The position numbers and the translations under genes are program-made. A stretch of 64,000 nt of DNA from an uncultured Paludibaculum sp. (lineage in GTDB: Bacteria; Acidobacteriota; Terriglobia; Bryobacterales; Bryobacteraceae), in assembly GCF_963665245.1 (NCBI RefSeq), contig NZ_OY762269.1, positions 434,001 through 498,000 of the forward strand, in the 5' to 3' direction. The stretch's first letter is position 1. Each line of letters opens with the position of its first letter. The notes beneath the pieces were generated by a model that saw nothing but the letters and a program-made list of their open reading frames with translations, did not search any database and was not told the origin of the DNA. This document shows positions 49,382-57,771 of this stretch, piece after piece.

Positions 49382-52180
49382 ATGCGGGCGCAGACCATAG
49401 CGGTGCTGGCCATCGGATTCGGAGCCTTGCTCGGAATGGGCGGCGCGGCTCCGAAGAAGCCGGTGTATGTGGGCGCGCGGGCATGCGGCCAGTGCCACGA
49501 CGGCGCCGGCATGGGCAACCAGTACAGCAAGTGGCTGACGACGAAACACTCGAAGGCCTATGCCGTGCTCTCTTTGCCCGAGTCCACGGAGATGACGAAG
49601 CGCAGCGGCCTGCGTGGCCAGCCGTGGAAAGAGCCCATCTGCCTGGGGTGTCATTCGACGGCGTCGACCGCTGAGGATTGGGAGAAGGACGACGCGTTCC
49701 GGCCCGAAGATGGCCTGCAATGCGAATCGTGCCATGGGCCGGGCAGCGAGTATACGAGTGAAGAGGTGATGCGGAACCCGGCCGAGGCCATGAAGGCGGG
49801 TTTGCGGCTTCCGACCGAGGATACCTGCCTGGGCTGCCATCTGGAAAAGGGTTCCCACACGGCTGTGAACCCCAACTCCACGGTGGACATCAAGAAGGCC
49901 ATTCCGCGCATTGCGCATCCGCTGGCGAAGCCGTCGCAGCTGCGGGCTCCGCCGGCTCCACGGGGCGGCGACTTCATCGGCTCGTCCGCGTGTGGCGCAT
50001 GCCACAAGGGTCCGGAGCACGGGCATCAGTGGGATGTCTGGCGGCGCAGCGATCACGCGCGGGCGTGGGCCGTGTTATCGACGGCGGACGGACGCCGCAT
50101 CGCGAATGAGATGAAGGTCACGGGCGATCCGCAGATGAGCAAGCAGTGCCTGGGCTGCCACGCGGTGGGCGCCGAAGCGAATGAAGGGGTGGGCTGCGAG
50201 GCCTGCCACGGGGCGGGGAAGAAGTACGCGACCGAGACGGTGATGAAGGATCCGGCGGCGGCGAAGGCGGCCGGCCTGCGGATCCCCTCGACAACGGGCT
50301 GCAACCATTGCCACCGCGAGACGCACGGCAAGACGTTCGACGCGGCTGCTGCCTGGACGAAGATCGCGCACCCCACGAAGATTCCTCCCCCTCCGGAGGA
50401 GATTCGCTACAAGACTCCGCTGAACCTGACATTCCGGCCGCATACGACAGAGCTTTGGGTGACCTGCGAGGCCGGCAACGTGGTGTCGATTGTAGATACG
50501 GTTTCCCGCAGGAAGCAGACCGAGATTGCGGTGGGGCATGCGCCCACGGACGTTGCCTTCACACCGGACGGCAAACAGGCGTTCGTATCGAATCGCGAGA
50601 GTGACACGGTGAGCGTGATCGACACGGAGCGGCGGCAGGTGACGTCGACACTGAAGGTAGGCGACGAGCCGCATGGCGTTCTGACCGACGCGCAGGGGCG
50701 CCGGCTGTACGTGCTGAACACTTCGTCGAACGACATCTATGTCTTCGATGTAGCGACCCTCCAGATTGTGAAGACGCTGTCGGGCGGGCGCGGGCCGTGG
50801 TCGCTGGCCTTGTCGCCCAACGGGCGGTCGATCGCCGTAACCAGCACGTTCTCGAACCTGACCGGGTTCCGCAAGCCGTTGAAGTCGGAGATCACGCTTA
50901 TCGATACAGAGAGGTCGGCCGTGACAGACCGGCCGATGGTGGCGGGGACGAATCTGATGGCCGGCGTTGCCTGGCATCCCAGCGGCGAGTTCGCGCTGGC
51001 GACCATGAACCGGACCAAGAACCTGATCCCGATGACGCGGCTGATGCAAGGCTGGACGATCACGAACGGGCTGGCCGTGCTGTGGGCCGATGGCACGGTG
51101 GATCAGGTGCTCCTGGATCAACCGGGACAGGGCTTCTCGGACGCGACCGATGTGGCGATCACGAACGATGGGCGATATGCGCTGGTGACTAGCTCGGGTA
51201 CGGATCGAGTGGCCGTTGTGGATTGCGCCAAGCTCCGGCAGATGTTGAAGACGGCCACGAAGCAGCAGCGCGAAGAGGTGATCCCGAACCATCTGGGCAA
51301 GTCCGCGGAGTTTCTGACGGGGTTCATTCCGACGCAGACCAGCCCGCGCGGCGTGACGATGGGGCCAGACGGGCGGTTTGCGTATGTGGCCAACGCGATC
51401 GACGACTCCTTGACGGTGATCGACCTGAAGACGCTTCAACCCGCCGGACGCATCAGCCTCGACGGCCCGAAGGAGATCACCCTCCAGCGCAAGGGCGAGC
51501 AGTTGTTCCATAACGCGAAGATCTCGTTCCGCAGGCAGTTCGCCTGTCACAGCTGCCATCCGGATGGGCACGTGGACGGAATTACTTATGACATCGAGGC
51601 GGACGGCATCGGTGTCAGCCCGGTGGACAACCGGACCCTGCGCGGCATCTACGACACGGCGCCCTTCAAGTGGGAAGGGACCAACGCAACGCTGCGGCGG
51701 CAGTGCGGTCCGCGGCTGTCGGTGTTCTTCACGCGCAACCTGCCGTTCACCAACGAGGAACTGGACGCGTTGGACTACTACATCACCACCATTCAGCGCC
51801 CCCCCAATCGCCACCATACGCCGGGCGAAATGTATACGCCCGCGCAGAAGCGTGGCAAGGCGATCTTCGAGCGCGGGACGGCGAACGACGGGCGAGTGAT
51901 TCCTCTGGAAAACCGCTGCGTGACGTGCCACATGCCGCCCTACTACACGAGCCGCAAAAAGTTCGATGTCGGCACCCAGCAGGCACTCGACCGGCAGGGC
52001 TTGTTTGACGTGCCGCACCTGAACAACATCTACGATTCAGCGCCATATCTGCACAACGGAATGGCCGCGACCCTGGAAGAGATCTGGACCGTGCATAACC
52101 CGTATGACAAGCACGGCGTGACCAACGACATGACAAAGGACCAGCTCAACGATCTGATTGAGTATCTGAAGACCCTATGA
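49382..52180 (+). CDS. Ten-haem cytochrome c / YVTN propeller / cytochrome c peroxidase-like fusion
   Basis: A 932-residue exported protein with ten CxxCH motifs. Eight are in the N-terminal third (CGQCH, CLGCH, CESCH, CLGCH, CGACH, CLGCH, CEACH, CNHCH, residues about 35-315), arranged as two similar four-haem modules like cytochrome c554. A seven-bladed YVTN propeller follows (about 345-690, 'GHAPTDVAFTPDGKQAFVSNRESDTVSVIDTERRQV'). The C-terminal part has two more motifs (CHSCH, CVTCH) and the pattern of di-haem MauG/CcpA peroxidases ('NRTLRGIYDTAPFKWEG', 'FDVPHLNNIYDSAPYLHNG'). It probably moves electrons in the periplasm. Donor, acceptor and substrate are unknown. It overlaps the next gene by 4 bp. 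Confidence 0.9.
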   Translation: MRAQTIAVLAIGFGALLGMGGAAPKKPVYVGARACGQCHDGAGMGNQYSKWLTTKHSKAYAVLSLPESTEMTKRSGLRGQPWKEPICLGCHSTASTAEDWEKDDAFRPEDGLQCESCHGPGSEYTSEEVMRNPAEAMKAGLRLPTEDTCLGCHLEKGSHTAVNPNSTVDIKKAIPRIAHPLAKPSQLRAPPAPRGGDFIGSSACGACHKGPEHGHQWDVWRRSDHARAWAVLSTADGRRIANEMKVTGDPQMSKQCLGCHAVGAEANEGVGCEACHGAGKKYATETVMKDPAAAKAAGLRIPSTTGCNHCHRETHGKTFDAAAAWTKIAHPTKIPPPPEEIRYKTPLNLTFRPHTTELWVTCEAGNVVSIVDTVSRRKQTEIAVGHAPTDVAFTPDGKQAFVSNRESDTVSVIDTERRQVTSTLKVGDEPHGVLTDAQGRRLYVLNTSSNDIYVFDVATLQIVKTLSGGRGPWSLALSPNGRSIAVTSTFSNLTGFRKPLKSEITLIDTERSAVTDRPMVAGTNLMAGVAWHPSGEFALATMNRTKNLIPMTRLMQGWTITNGLAVLWADGTVDQVLLDQPGQGFSDATDVAITNDGRYALVTSSGTDRVAVVDCAKLRQMLKTATKQQREEVIPNHLGKSAEFLTGFIPTQTSPRGVTMGPDGRFAYVANAIDDSLTVIDLKTLQPAGRISLDGPKEITLQRKGEQLFHNAKISFRRQFACHSCHPDGHVDGITYDIEADGIGVSPVDNRTLRGIYDTAPFKWEGTNATLRRQCGPRLSVFFTRNLPFTNEELDALDYYITTIQRPPNRHHTPGEMYTPAQKRGKAIFERGTANDGRVIPLENRCVTCHMPPYYTSRKKFDVGTQQALDRQGLFDVPHLNNIYDSAPYLHNGMAATLEEIWTVHNPYDKHGVTNDMTKDQLNDLIEYLKTL

Positions 52181-53328
52181 AGTACCTACTCGCAGTAGCG
52201 TTGTTGGCGACATGCGCCGCTCCGGCGCAGACCACGGGCAGTGGAGCGAAGCTGCCTTTCGTGTACACGAAGTGGAAGCAGTTCACGACGGAAAACGGCC
52301 TGCCGAACGACCATATTTTCGCAGTGAAGTCGGACGGGCCGCGCATCTGGGTGGGCACCGAGAATGGCCTGGCGATGATCGACAAGGCTACGGGCAAGGT
52401 GAAGAGCTGGACCGAAAAGGAGGGCCTGCCCTGGCGCGTCGTGACCGCCATCGACGTCGACAAGAAGACGGGTGATGTGTGGCTGGCCCTGTTTGGGGGT
52501 GGGCTAGCTCGCTTCAGCGGCGGACGGTTTGAGCATTGGCACCAGATGAACAGTGGGCTGGTAAACGATGTGGCCTACGGTGTCGCCGTAGAGAACGACA
52601 ACGTGTGGGTGGCGACGACGGCCGGAGCCTCGCGCTACAACACGGTGAGTCACGAGTGGACTGTCTTCACCGAGAAGAACGCGCCGATGGAGGAGATCTG
52701 GAACTACGGCGTGAACTACCGGGATGGCAAGGTTCATTTGGCTGTTTGGGGCAGCGGCGTACTGGAGTACGACGTGGCGACGAACCGCTGGAAGGACTAC
52801 CTGGATCCGGATGGTGAGATGGAGATCGATCTCTACCGGGATGACGGCATCGTGCATGTCATCACGACGCAGGCCAACTACATCGACAAGGTCCTGTGGG
52901 TGTCGACGTACTTTGGCGTGTGCCGCTATGACGGGCGCAACTGGCGGGGGTACTACAACAAAGACTCCGGCAATCCCAGCGACTTCAATAACAATCTGAA
53001 GGCGCGCAGCGGCAACGAGGCGTGGTTTGCGACCGACAAGGGCGTCGGCGCGATTATGGACGTTGCCACGAATACGTGGGTGACTTACACGCGCGATCCG
53101 AAGTCGAAAACGGGCAAGGCCGTGGTGACCCGTGACAAGACAGTTCTCGAGACGGTGGAGATGGGTCTCAACCTGACGCACAACTACATCCTGGCCATCG
53201 ACGTCGAGGACAACGACGTCTTTGTTGCGACTTCCAAAGGGTTGGCGTGGGGCGTTGGGGATGGGTACTATGGCGGGCTGCGCGAGCGGCCCAGGGCACT
53301 GGCTTCGAATGGGAGGGCGTCGAAATGA
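52177..53328 (+). CDS. Secreted two-component-regulator-type beta-propeller protein
   Basis: A 383-residue protein with signal peptide 'MKYLLAVALLATCAAPAQT'. It has repeated propeller units of the kind found in the sensor part of hybrid two-component systems (Reg_prop): 'FTTENGLPNDHIFAVKSDGPRIWVGTENGLAMIDKATGKVKSWTEKEGLPWRVVTAI', 'VWLALFGGGLARFSGGRFEHW' and 'VWVATTAGASRYNTVSHEWTVF'. No transmembrane or kinase part follows, so it is a free periplasmic propeller. It overlaps its neighbours on both sides by 4 bp, which ties it to the redox operon. Confidence 0.85.
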   Translation: MKYLLAVALLATCAAPAQTTGSGAKLPFVYTKWKQFTTENGLPNDHIFAVKSDGPRIWVGTENGLAMIDKATGKVKSWTEKEGLPWRVVTAIDVDKKTGDVWLALFGGGLARFSGGRFEHWHQMNSGLVNDVAYGVAVENDNVWVATTAGASRYNTVSHEWTVFTEKNAPMEEIWNYGVNYRDGKVHLAVWGSGVLEYDVATNRWKDYLDPDGEMEIDLYRDDGIVHVITTQANYIDKVLWVSTYFGVCRYDGRNWRGYYNKDSGNPSDFNNNLKARSGNEAWFATDKGVGAIMDVATNTWVTYTRDPKSKTGKAVVTRDKTVLETVEMGLNLTHNYILAIDVEDNDVFVATSKGLAWGVGDGYYGGLRERPRALASNGRASK

Positions 53329-54767
53329 AGCGCCTGCTATTGGTGATGGTCTGTCTGGTTGCTGCGATGGGACAAGAGGCGAAGAAGGCTGTGCCCGCCG
53401 CGGATCCGGAGACGCAGGAAGTGCTGCGGCGGATCAACGGGCTCACTCCGTATGAGGTGCCGGACCTGAAGCTGCGAACGGAGCAGAACTACGCCCACAC
53501 GTCGACGGATGTGGAGCCATTCGGTGCCGTGAAGCCGTATAAGGAGCATTTCCTGGTCCAGATGGAGTACACGGGGCCGGGGCGGGCCGTGCCGGAGCCG
53601 GCCGGGCTGAAGAGTGTGCGCATCGGCTTCATCGGGCCCATTGAGTCGACCGTCTCGATTGCCACGGGCGGCAAGAGCCACGAAGAGGTGTTGGGCAAGA
53701 TGATGCTGAAGGGCGCCCAACTCGCCGTGGAACAGGCCAATGAGAAGGGTGGGTATCTGAAAGGCAAGATCCCGTTTGAGCTGGCCGTTGCCAACGACAA
53801 CGGGTTGTGGGGTTCCACCGGCAATGAAGTGGTGAAGATGGCGTATGAGAACCCGGTGTGGGCGATTCTCGGCACCATCGACAGCGCGAACTCGCACATC
53901 GCAATCCGCGTGGCGTTGAAAGCCGAGGTGGTGATGATCAACACCGGCGACACGGATCCGACGTTCATCGAGACGAACATCCCGTGGGTGGCGCGCAACA
54001 TCGGCGACGACCGGCAGCAGGGCTACCTTCTGGTGGATTACATGATTCGCAAGATGGGCTACAAGCGGATCGGGATCATCCGGTCGAGCAATCGTTATGG
54101 CCGTTTCGGCGTGCGCGAGATCAAGGACAGTTCGCGGCGGCTGGGGCATCCGGTGGCGATCGAGATGGCCTACAAGGTCGGCGGCGACGATTTTTCGCTG
54201 CAACTGGATCGAATCCAGGAGATGAACGTCGACGCGATTGTCCATTGGGGCGATGCGCGGGAAAGCGCCCTGATCCTGAACCAGATGCGGGCGCGCGGCA
54301 TGAAACAGCCCTACTTCTGCTCCGACCGCAGTGTATCGCCGGAGTTTCTGCAGGCGGCGGGCGCGAATGCGGAAGGTGTGATCTGCGGATACCCCTGGAA
54401 CCCGGATCGCAAGGATCCAAAGCTGGACGAGTTCCGTAAGGCCTTCAAGGCACGCTTCCAGGAAGATGCGGAGACCTATGCCGCCCATGCGTACGACGGA
54501 ATGAACATGCTGATTTGGGCCGTGCAGCAAGGCGGCTTGAACCGGGCGAAGATTAGGGATCTGATTGCGACGCGGGCGAAGCCGTGGCCGGGTGTGACGG
54601 GCGCGATCCCGTTGAGCGCGGTGATGGACGACGCCGGTGAGGTGTTTCTGGCGCGATTTGGCCAGGGACGCTGGAAGTACGACTCGCGGGAGTCACTGCA
54701 GATTCCGCGCGGATTTGTCCCGGTGCGTGACCGGACCAGCCGCGGGCTGGAGTCAGCGAGCCGATAG
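53325..54767 (+). CDS. Periplasmic binding protein (LivJ-like type I fold), operon copy 1
   Basis: A 480-residue secreted protein from the ATG at 53325, which overlaps the previous stop (ATGA); the signal peptide is 'MKRLLLVMVCLVAAMGQ'. About 100 residues of unrecognised sequence precede a Peripla_BP_6-type domain: 'SVRIGFIGPIESTVSIATGGKSHEEVLGKMMLKGAQLAVEQANEKGGYLKGKIPFELAVANDNGLWG', 'AILGTIDSANSHIAIRVAL', 'KRIGIIRSSNRYGRFGVREI' and 'DAIVHWGDARESALILNQMRARGM'. Relatives bind amino acids or small organics. No permease or ATPase gene is nearby, so it is likely a sensor or carrier protein in the redox system. Confidence 0.85.
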   Translation: MKRLLLVMVCLVAAMGQEAKKAVPAADPETQEVLRRINGLTPYEVPDLKLRTEQNYAHTSTDVEPFGAVKPYKEHFLVQMEYTGPGRAVPEPAGLKSVRIGFIGPIESTVSIATGGKSHEEVLGKMMLKGAQLAVEQANEKGGYLKGKIPFELAVANDNGLWGSTGNEVVKMAYENPVWAILGTIDSANSHIAIRVALKAEVVMINTGDTDPTFIETNIPWVARNIGDDRQQGYLLVDYMIRKMGYKRIGIIRSSNRYGRFGVREIKDSSRRLGHPVAIEMAYKVGGDDFSLQLDRIQEMNVDAIVHWGDARESALILNQMRARGMKQPYFCSDRSVSPEFLQAAGANAEGVICGYPWNPDRKDPKLDEFRKAFKARFQEDAETYAAHAYDGMNMLIWAVQQGGLNRAKIRDLIATRAKPWPGVTGAIPLSAVMDDAGEVFLARFGQGRWKYDSRESLQIPRGFVPVRDRTSRGLESASR

Positions 54768-54769
54768 AT

Positions 54770-55816
54770 ATGACCGGACGAGGAGACACCTGGAGCCGCC
54801 GCGCCTTCCTGGCGCTGGGGGGCTCCGCGTGTCTCCTTGGGCAGGAGCCGTACCTCGATAAACGGTCCACTCCCTTGCAGTACGAAGGTCCGGGCCGTGA
54901 ACGCGGCGAGAAGCGCGGCGTTGAGGTCGTGCGGATCGGATTCTTTGGTCCCGGCGACGCGGCGCATCCACGGGCCGGATCGATCTGGATGGGCGCGATG
55001 TTGGCGGTAGAGGACGCAAACCAGGCAGGCGGGTACCGCGGCAGGCACTTCGAGTTGGTCGAGCGCTGGTCGGATGACGTGTGGCGCAGTGGCGCGTCGG
55101 CGGTGGTCCGTCTGGCCTATACGGACGAGGTTTGGGCCATCCTGGGCGGGATTGACGGCGCGACCACGCATCTGGCGGAACAGGTGGTGACGAAGGCCCT
55201 GTTGCCATTGGTGGATCCGGTGAGTACGGACCAGACAGTGAACCATGCGAACGTACCGTGGATGTTCTCGTGCGCGCCGGGAGACCCTGCGATTGCGGCG
55301 TATCTGGCCCGGCAGTTGCCGGGCGGCGACTTCAGCGTCGTGGTGGGCACCGACCATGATTCGAGGAACCTGGCCAAGGAGTTCTTGAAGGCCGCGGCGT
55401 CGACACGGCGGCTTCCGGCGCAGAGACACGATATCGGGCCGGGGCCTCTGCAGTTGCCCGGGTTGGAAGGTGCGGCCTGTGTGATTCTCGCGCCCCCGGC
55501 GGATACCGCCGCGGTGATGGCGGCGGCGCCGGCGGGCATGACGCTGCTGGCGGGGCCGGCGGCACGAAGCCGGGGCTTCTCGTCGGAGCGCCACGTGGTG
55601 ACGCCGAGACTGCATACGGCGGACGACGCCCGGATCCAGCGGCTGCAGCGCCGCTTCGGGCGGCCCGCCGACGATTTTTCATTACTCGCCTACGACGCGG
55701 CTCAGTTCGTCGTCGAGGCCATACGAGAGGCAGGGCTCAACCGCGCGTTGATCCGCGACAGGCTGGCGCCCCACTTCGGTCCACGAGGCCGGAGAAACCA
55801 GGAGGTTTTTGCATGA
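54770..55816 (+). CDS. Periplasmic binding protein (LivJ-like type I fold), operon copy 2, Tat signal
   Basis: A 348-residue paralogue of the preceding protein. The N-terminus 'TWSRRAFLALGGSACLLGQ' is a Tat-type signal, unlike copy 1. The core repeats the same plan: 'VVRIGFFGPGDAAHPRAGSIWMGAMLAVEDANQAGGYRGRHFELVERWSDD', 'AILGGIDGATTHLAEQVV' and 'VPWMFSCAPGDPAIAAYLARQL', ending with the shared 'AREAGLNRALIRDRL'-type helix ('IREAGLNRALIRDRL'). It is shorter and lacks the N-terminal extension. A Tat-exported binding protein may carry a cofactor, but none can be seen. It lies 2 bp after copy 1 and overlaps the RidA gene by 4 bp. Confidence 0.8.
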   Translation: MTGRGDTWSRRAFLALGGSACLLGQEPYLDKRSTPLQYEGPGRERGEKRGVEVVRIGFFGPGDAAHPRAGSIWMGAMLAVEDANQAGGYRGRHFELVERWSDDVWRSGASAVVRLAYTDEVWAILGGIDGATTHLAEQVVTKALLPLVDPVSTDQTVNHANVPWMFSCAPGDPAIAAYLARQLPGGDFSVVVGTDHDSRNLAKEFLKAAASTRRLPAQRHDIGPGPLQLPGLEGAACVILAPPADTAAVMAAAPAGMTLLAGPAARSRGFSSERHVVTPRLHTADDARIQRLQRRFGRPADDFSLLAYDAAQFVVEAIREAGLNRALIRDRLAPHFGPRGRRNQEVFA

Positions 55817-56298
55817 CACTCGACGACGCACTGGCTGAGATCGCCAGCGCCACCACCATCGAAAAGAAGAAGATCACGAACCACAACGTGCTGAACGAGG
55901 CATACGCCTACGCCAAACCCAGCTCGTTCTCCCGCGGCCTGCGCCTCGATTTCGGCAACATCGCTGTGCTGCTGATCTCCGGCACGGCCAGCATTGACGA
56001 ACACGGCAAGACGGTACACGTGGGTGACTTCCGTGCTCAGCAGCGGCGGACCTACGAGAACATCACCGGCCTGTTGGCCAGTGAAGGCGCGACGTGGAAA
56101 GACATCGTGCGTACCACCTGCTACCTGCGCGACATGGAACGCGACTACGAGGCCTTCAACGAAGAGCGGACCGCGTTCTTCGCCCAGCAGGGGCTCGATC
56201 CGCTGCCCGCGTCGACGGGCATCCAGGCGATCCTGTGCCGGCCGGACCTGCTGATCGAGATCGAAGCGATCGCGGTCTTCCGCAAGCCATCCGAGTAG
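55813..56298 (+). CDS. RidA/YjgF/YER057c-family protein
   Basis: A 161-residue protein without signal peptide. Its central block 'LLISGTASIDEHGKTVHVGDFRAQQRRTYENITGLLASEGATWKDIVRTTCYLRDMERDYEAFNEERTAFFAQQ' and the C-terminal 'PASTGIQAILCRPDLLIEIEAIAVFRK' are RidA-like, with an Arg in 'CRPDLLIEIEAIAV' at the position of the family's substrate-binding Arg. RidA deaminates reactive imines/enamines, but this variant has a longer N-terminus ('KKKITNHNVLNEAYAYAKPSSFSRGL') as in larger Rid subfamilies. It is the last gene of the tight seven-gene operon and the only cytoplasmic product. Confidence 0.85.
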   Translation: MTLDDALAEIASATTIEKKKITNHNVLNEAYAYAKPSSFSRGLRLDFGNIAVLLISGTASIDEHGKTVHVGDFRAQQRRTYENITGLLASEGATWKDIVRTTCYLRDMERDYEAFNEERTAFFAQQGLDPLPASTGIQAILCRPDLLIEIEAIAVFRKPSE

Positions 56299-56376
56299 AC
56301 GGCGGTGCGCGGCGCCCCGTCGCGGCATGCATGAGAGTTGTGTCCGCATGGGTCGCCTTGGCGCGACAATGGAGGA

Positions 56377-57093
56377 GTGAGGAATCTCGTCTTCTCTTCC
56401 CTACTGGCGTTGTCCTGCTGGCTGGCGCCCGCAGCCCATGCGCAGGACTGGCGGCCCTTGTTGAACGGCAAGAATCTGGACGGTTGGCAGGCCCGCGGTG
56501 AGGGCATCTGGACCGTCATGCCCGACGGTTCGCTGCTGGGCCAGCGGAGCCACGACAAGCCTTCCGATCCGTTCGGAAAGCCGTGGCCCATCGATAGCAA
56601 AGAGTTTGATTCGTGGCTCTACCGGCAGGCCTGGCTGTACACTTCCGCCTCCTACGGCCAATTCGATCTGCACGTGGAGTATTTCCTGCCGGCGCACACG
56701 AATAGCGGCATCTCCATCCGCGACGTGTCACGCGCGCACTACGCAATCGGCGAGGCCGGCAAGGCTGATCCACCGCTCACCACCGCACTGAAAGGCACGC
56801 CGGCGCACATTGGCTACGAGATCCAGCTGATCGACGGCGACTCGGACAAGTACCCCACCGGCAGTGTCTATACGTTTGTCGCGGCCAGGAAGGGCGTGCA
56901 GAAGCGCGACGAATGGAACTCAATGGACATTGAGTCGAGGACGAACATGATTCGAGTCAAGGTGAACGGCGTGGTAGTGGCCGAGTACGCGGGCGATCCG
57001 GCGCGCTCAAAGACGGGGCCGATCGGCCTTCAACTGCACGACCAGTTCACGTTCGTGATGTTCCGCAACATTAAGATCCGCGAGATCAAGTAG
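56377..57093 (+). CDS. DUF1080 (3-keto-disaccharide hydrolase-like) secreted protein
   Basis: About 238 residues from a GTG at 56377, which opens the signal peptide 'RNLVFSSLLALSCWLAPAAHAQ'. A TTG at 56338 would add 13 residues. The jelly-roll domain matches DUF1080: 'DWRPLLNGKNLDGWQARGEGIWTVMPDGSLLGQ', 'FDLHVEYFLPAHTNSGISIRDV', 'GYEIQLIDGD' and 'GPIGLQLHDQFTFVMFRNIKIREI'. Members hydrolyse 3-keto-glycosides or bind glycans in the periplasm. It starts 78 bp after the RidA gene on the same strand and may be co-transcribed with it. It converges with the FecR-like gene. Confidence 0.9.
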   Translation: MRNLVFSSLLALSCWLAPAAHAQDWRPLLNGKNLDGWQARGEGIWTVMPDGSLLGQRSHDKPSDPFGKPWPIDSKEFDSWLYRQAWLYTSASYGQFDLHVEYFLPAHTNSGISIRDVSRAHYAIGEAGKADPPLTTALKGTPAHIGYEIQLIDGDSDKYPTGSVYTFVAARKGVQKRDEWNSMDIESRTNMIRVKVNGVVVAEYAGDPARSKTGPIGLQLHDQFTFVMFRNIKIREIK

Positions 57094-57101
57094 GCGCGCC
57101 G

Positions 57102-57770
57102 CTACCGCCCTTGCTGCTTGAGCAGCGCATCTTCCACTTCGACGATCTTCTTCTTGAGCCAGGCGGCTTCGGGCCATTGCTGGGCGGCCTCGCGGTAGAG
57201 TTCACCAGCGTCGTAAAGAAGGCCGGCTTTCTCCAGAGCCGTGGCCCGGGCGACCACGGCGACGGGATCGCTGCCTTCGGCGGTGGCGAGGTGGGCTTCG
57301 AGTTCGCGGTGTTTGTCGTCGGGCAACGCCTTGATCCGATCGGCTAGCGTCCCCTTGGGCGCAGCGGCGCCGCTGCCGCGAGTCAACATGACCCCGTAGT
57401 GCTGCTGGCTGGCGACGGAGAGCTTCTGCACTTCCGGCAGGTAGCAGGCGGCCACGGTCTTGCGGCCCACCAGTTCTCCGGATTTCACCTGCACCTGCGA
57501 ATCGGTCAGGGCTGCCTCGCCGTTTGCCGAGAGCGCGGCGGAGTACTTCTCGGGACAGAAGAGGAATGCGGCCGAAGCCGAACCGGCCTTCAGGACATCG
57601 CCCGCGAACAGGATTTCACCCGGCTTGACGGTCGCAGCCGGTGCCTTGCCGCGCGCCACCTGGGCGCCCGCGCCCATCACCAGGCCCACAGGTTGTGTCT
57701 TCCTCAACTGGGCTGGCAGCACCGGCATTAGCAACGCCAGTGCCATCCAGGCCAAACGGCTGCCTCGCAT
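57102..57770 (-). CDS. Secreted FecR-like hypothetical protein
   Basis: A 222-residue protein with signal peptide 'MRGSRLAWMALALLMPVLPAQ'. Residues 25-110 resemble a FecR-type beta domain: 'VKPGEILFAGDVLKAGSASAAFLFCPEKYSAALSANGEAALTDSQVQVKSGEL'. The C-terminal third is helical ('DDKHRELEAHLATAEGSDPVAVVARATALEKAGLLYDAGELYREAAQQWPEAAWLKKKIVEVEDALL'), like one or two TPR units. It begins 1 nt after the stop of the CHASE2 cyclase and is probably co-transcribed and functionally tied to it. The exact role is unknown. Confidence 0.75.
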   Translation of the reverse strand: MRGSRLAWMALALLMPVLPAQLRKTQPVGLVMGAGAQVARGKAPAATVKPGEILFAGDVLKAGSASAAFLFCPEKYSAALSANGEAALTDSQVQVKSGELVGRKTVAACYLPEVQKLSVASQQHYGVMLTRGSGAAAPKGTLADRIKALPDDKHRELEAHLATAEGSDPVAVVARATALEKAGLLYDAGELYREAAQQWPEAAWLKKKIVEVEDALLKQQGR

Positions 57771-57771
57771 T

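Noticed and set aside
48099..52018. Very long minus-strand frames opposite the CRTAC1 and multihaem genes
   Set aside because: Antisense shadows produced by GC-rich codon bias; His/Arg/Val-rich text with no recognisable fold.
53337..55615. Minus-strand frames of about 380-400 residues opposite the binding-protein genes
   Set aside because: They fully overlap confident genes with signal peptides and family motifs and show no motifs of their own.
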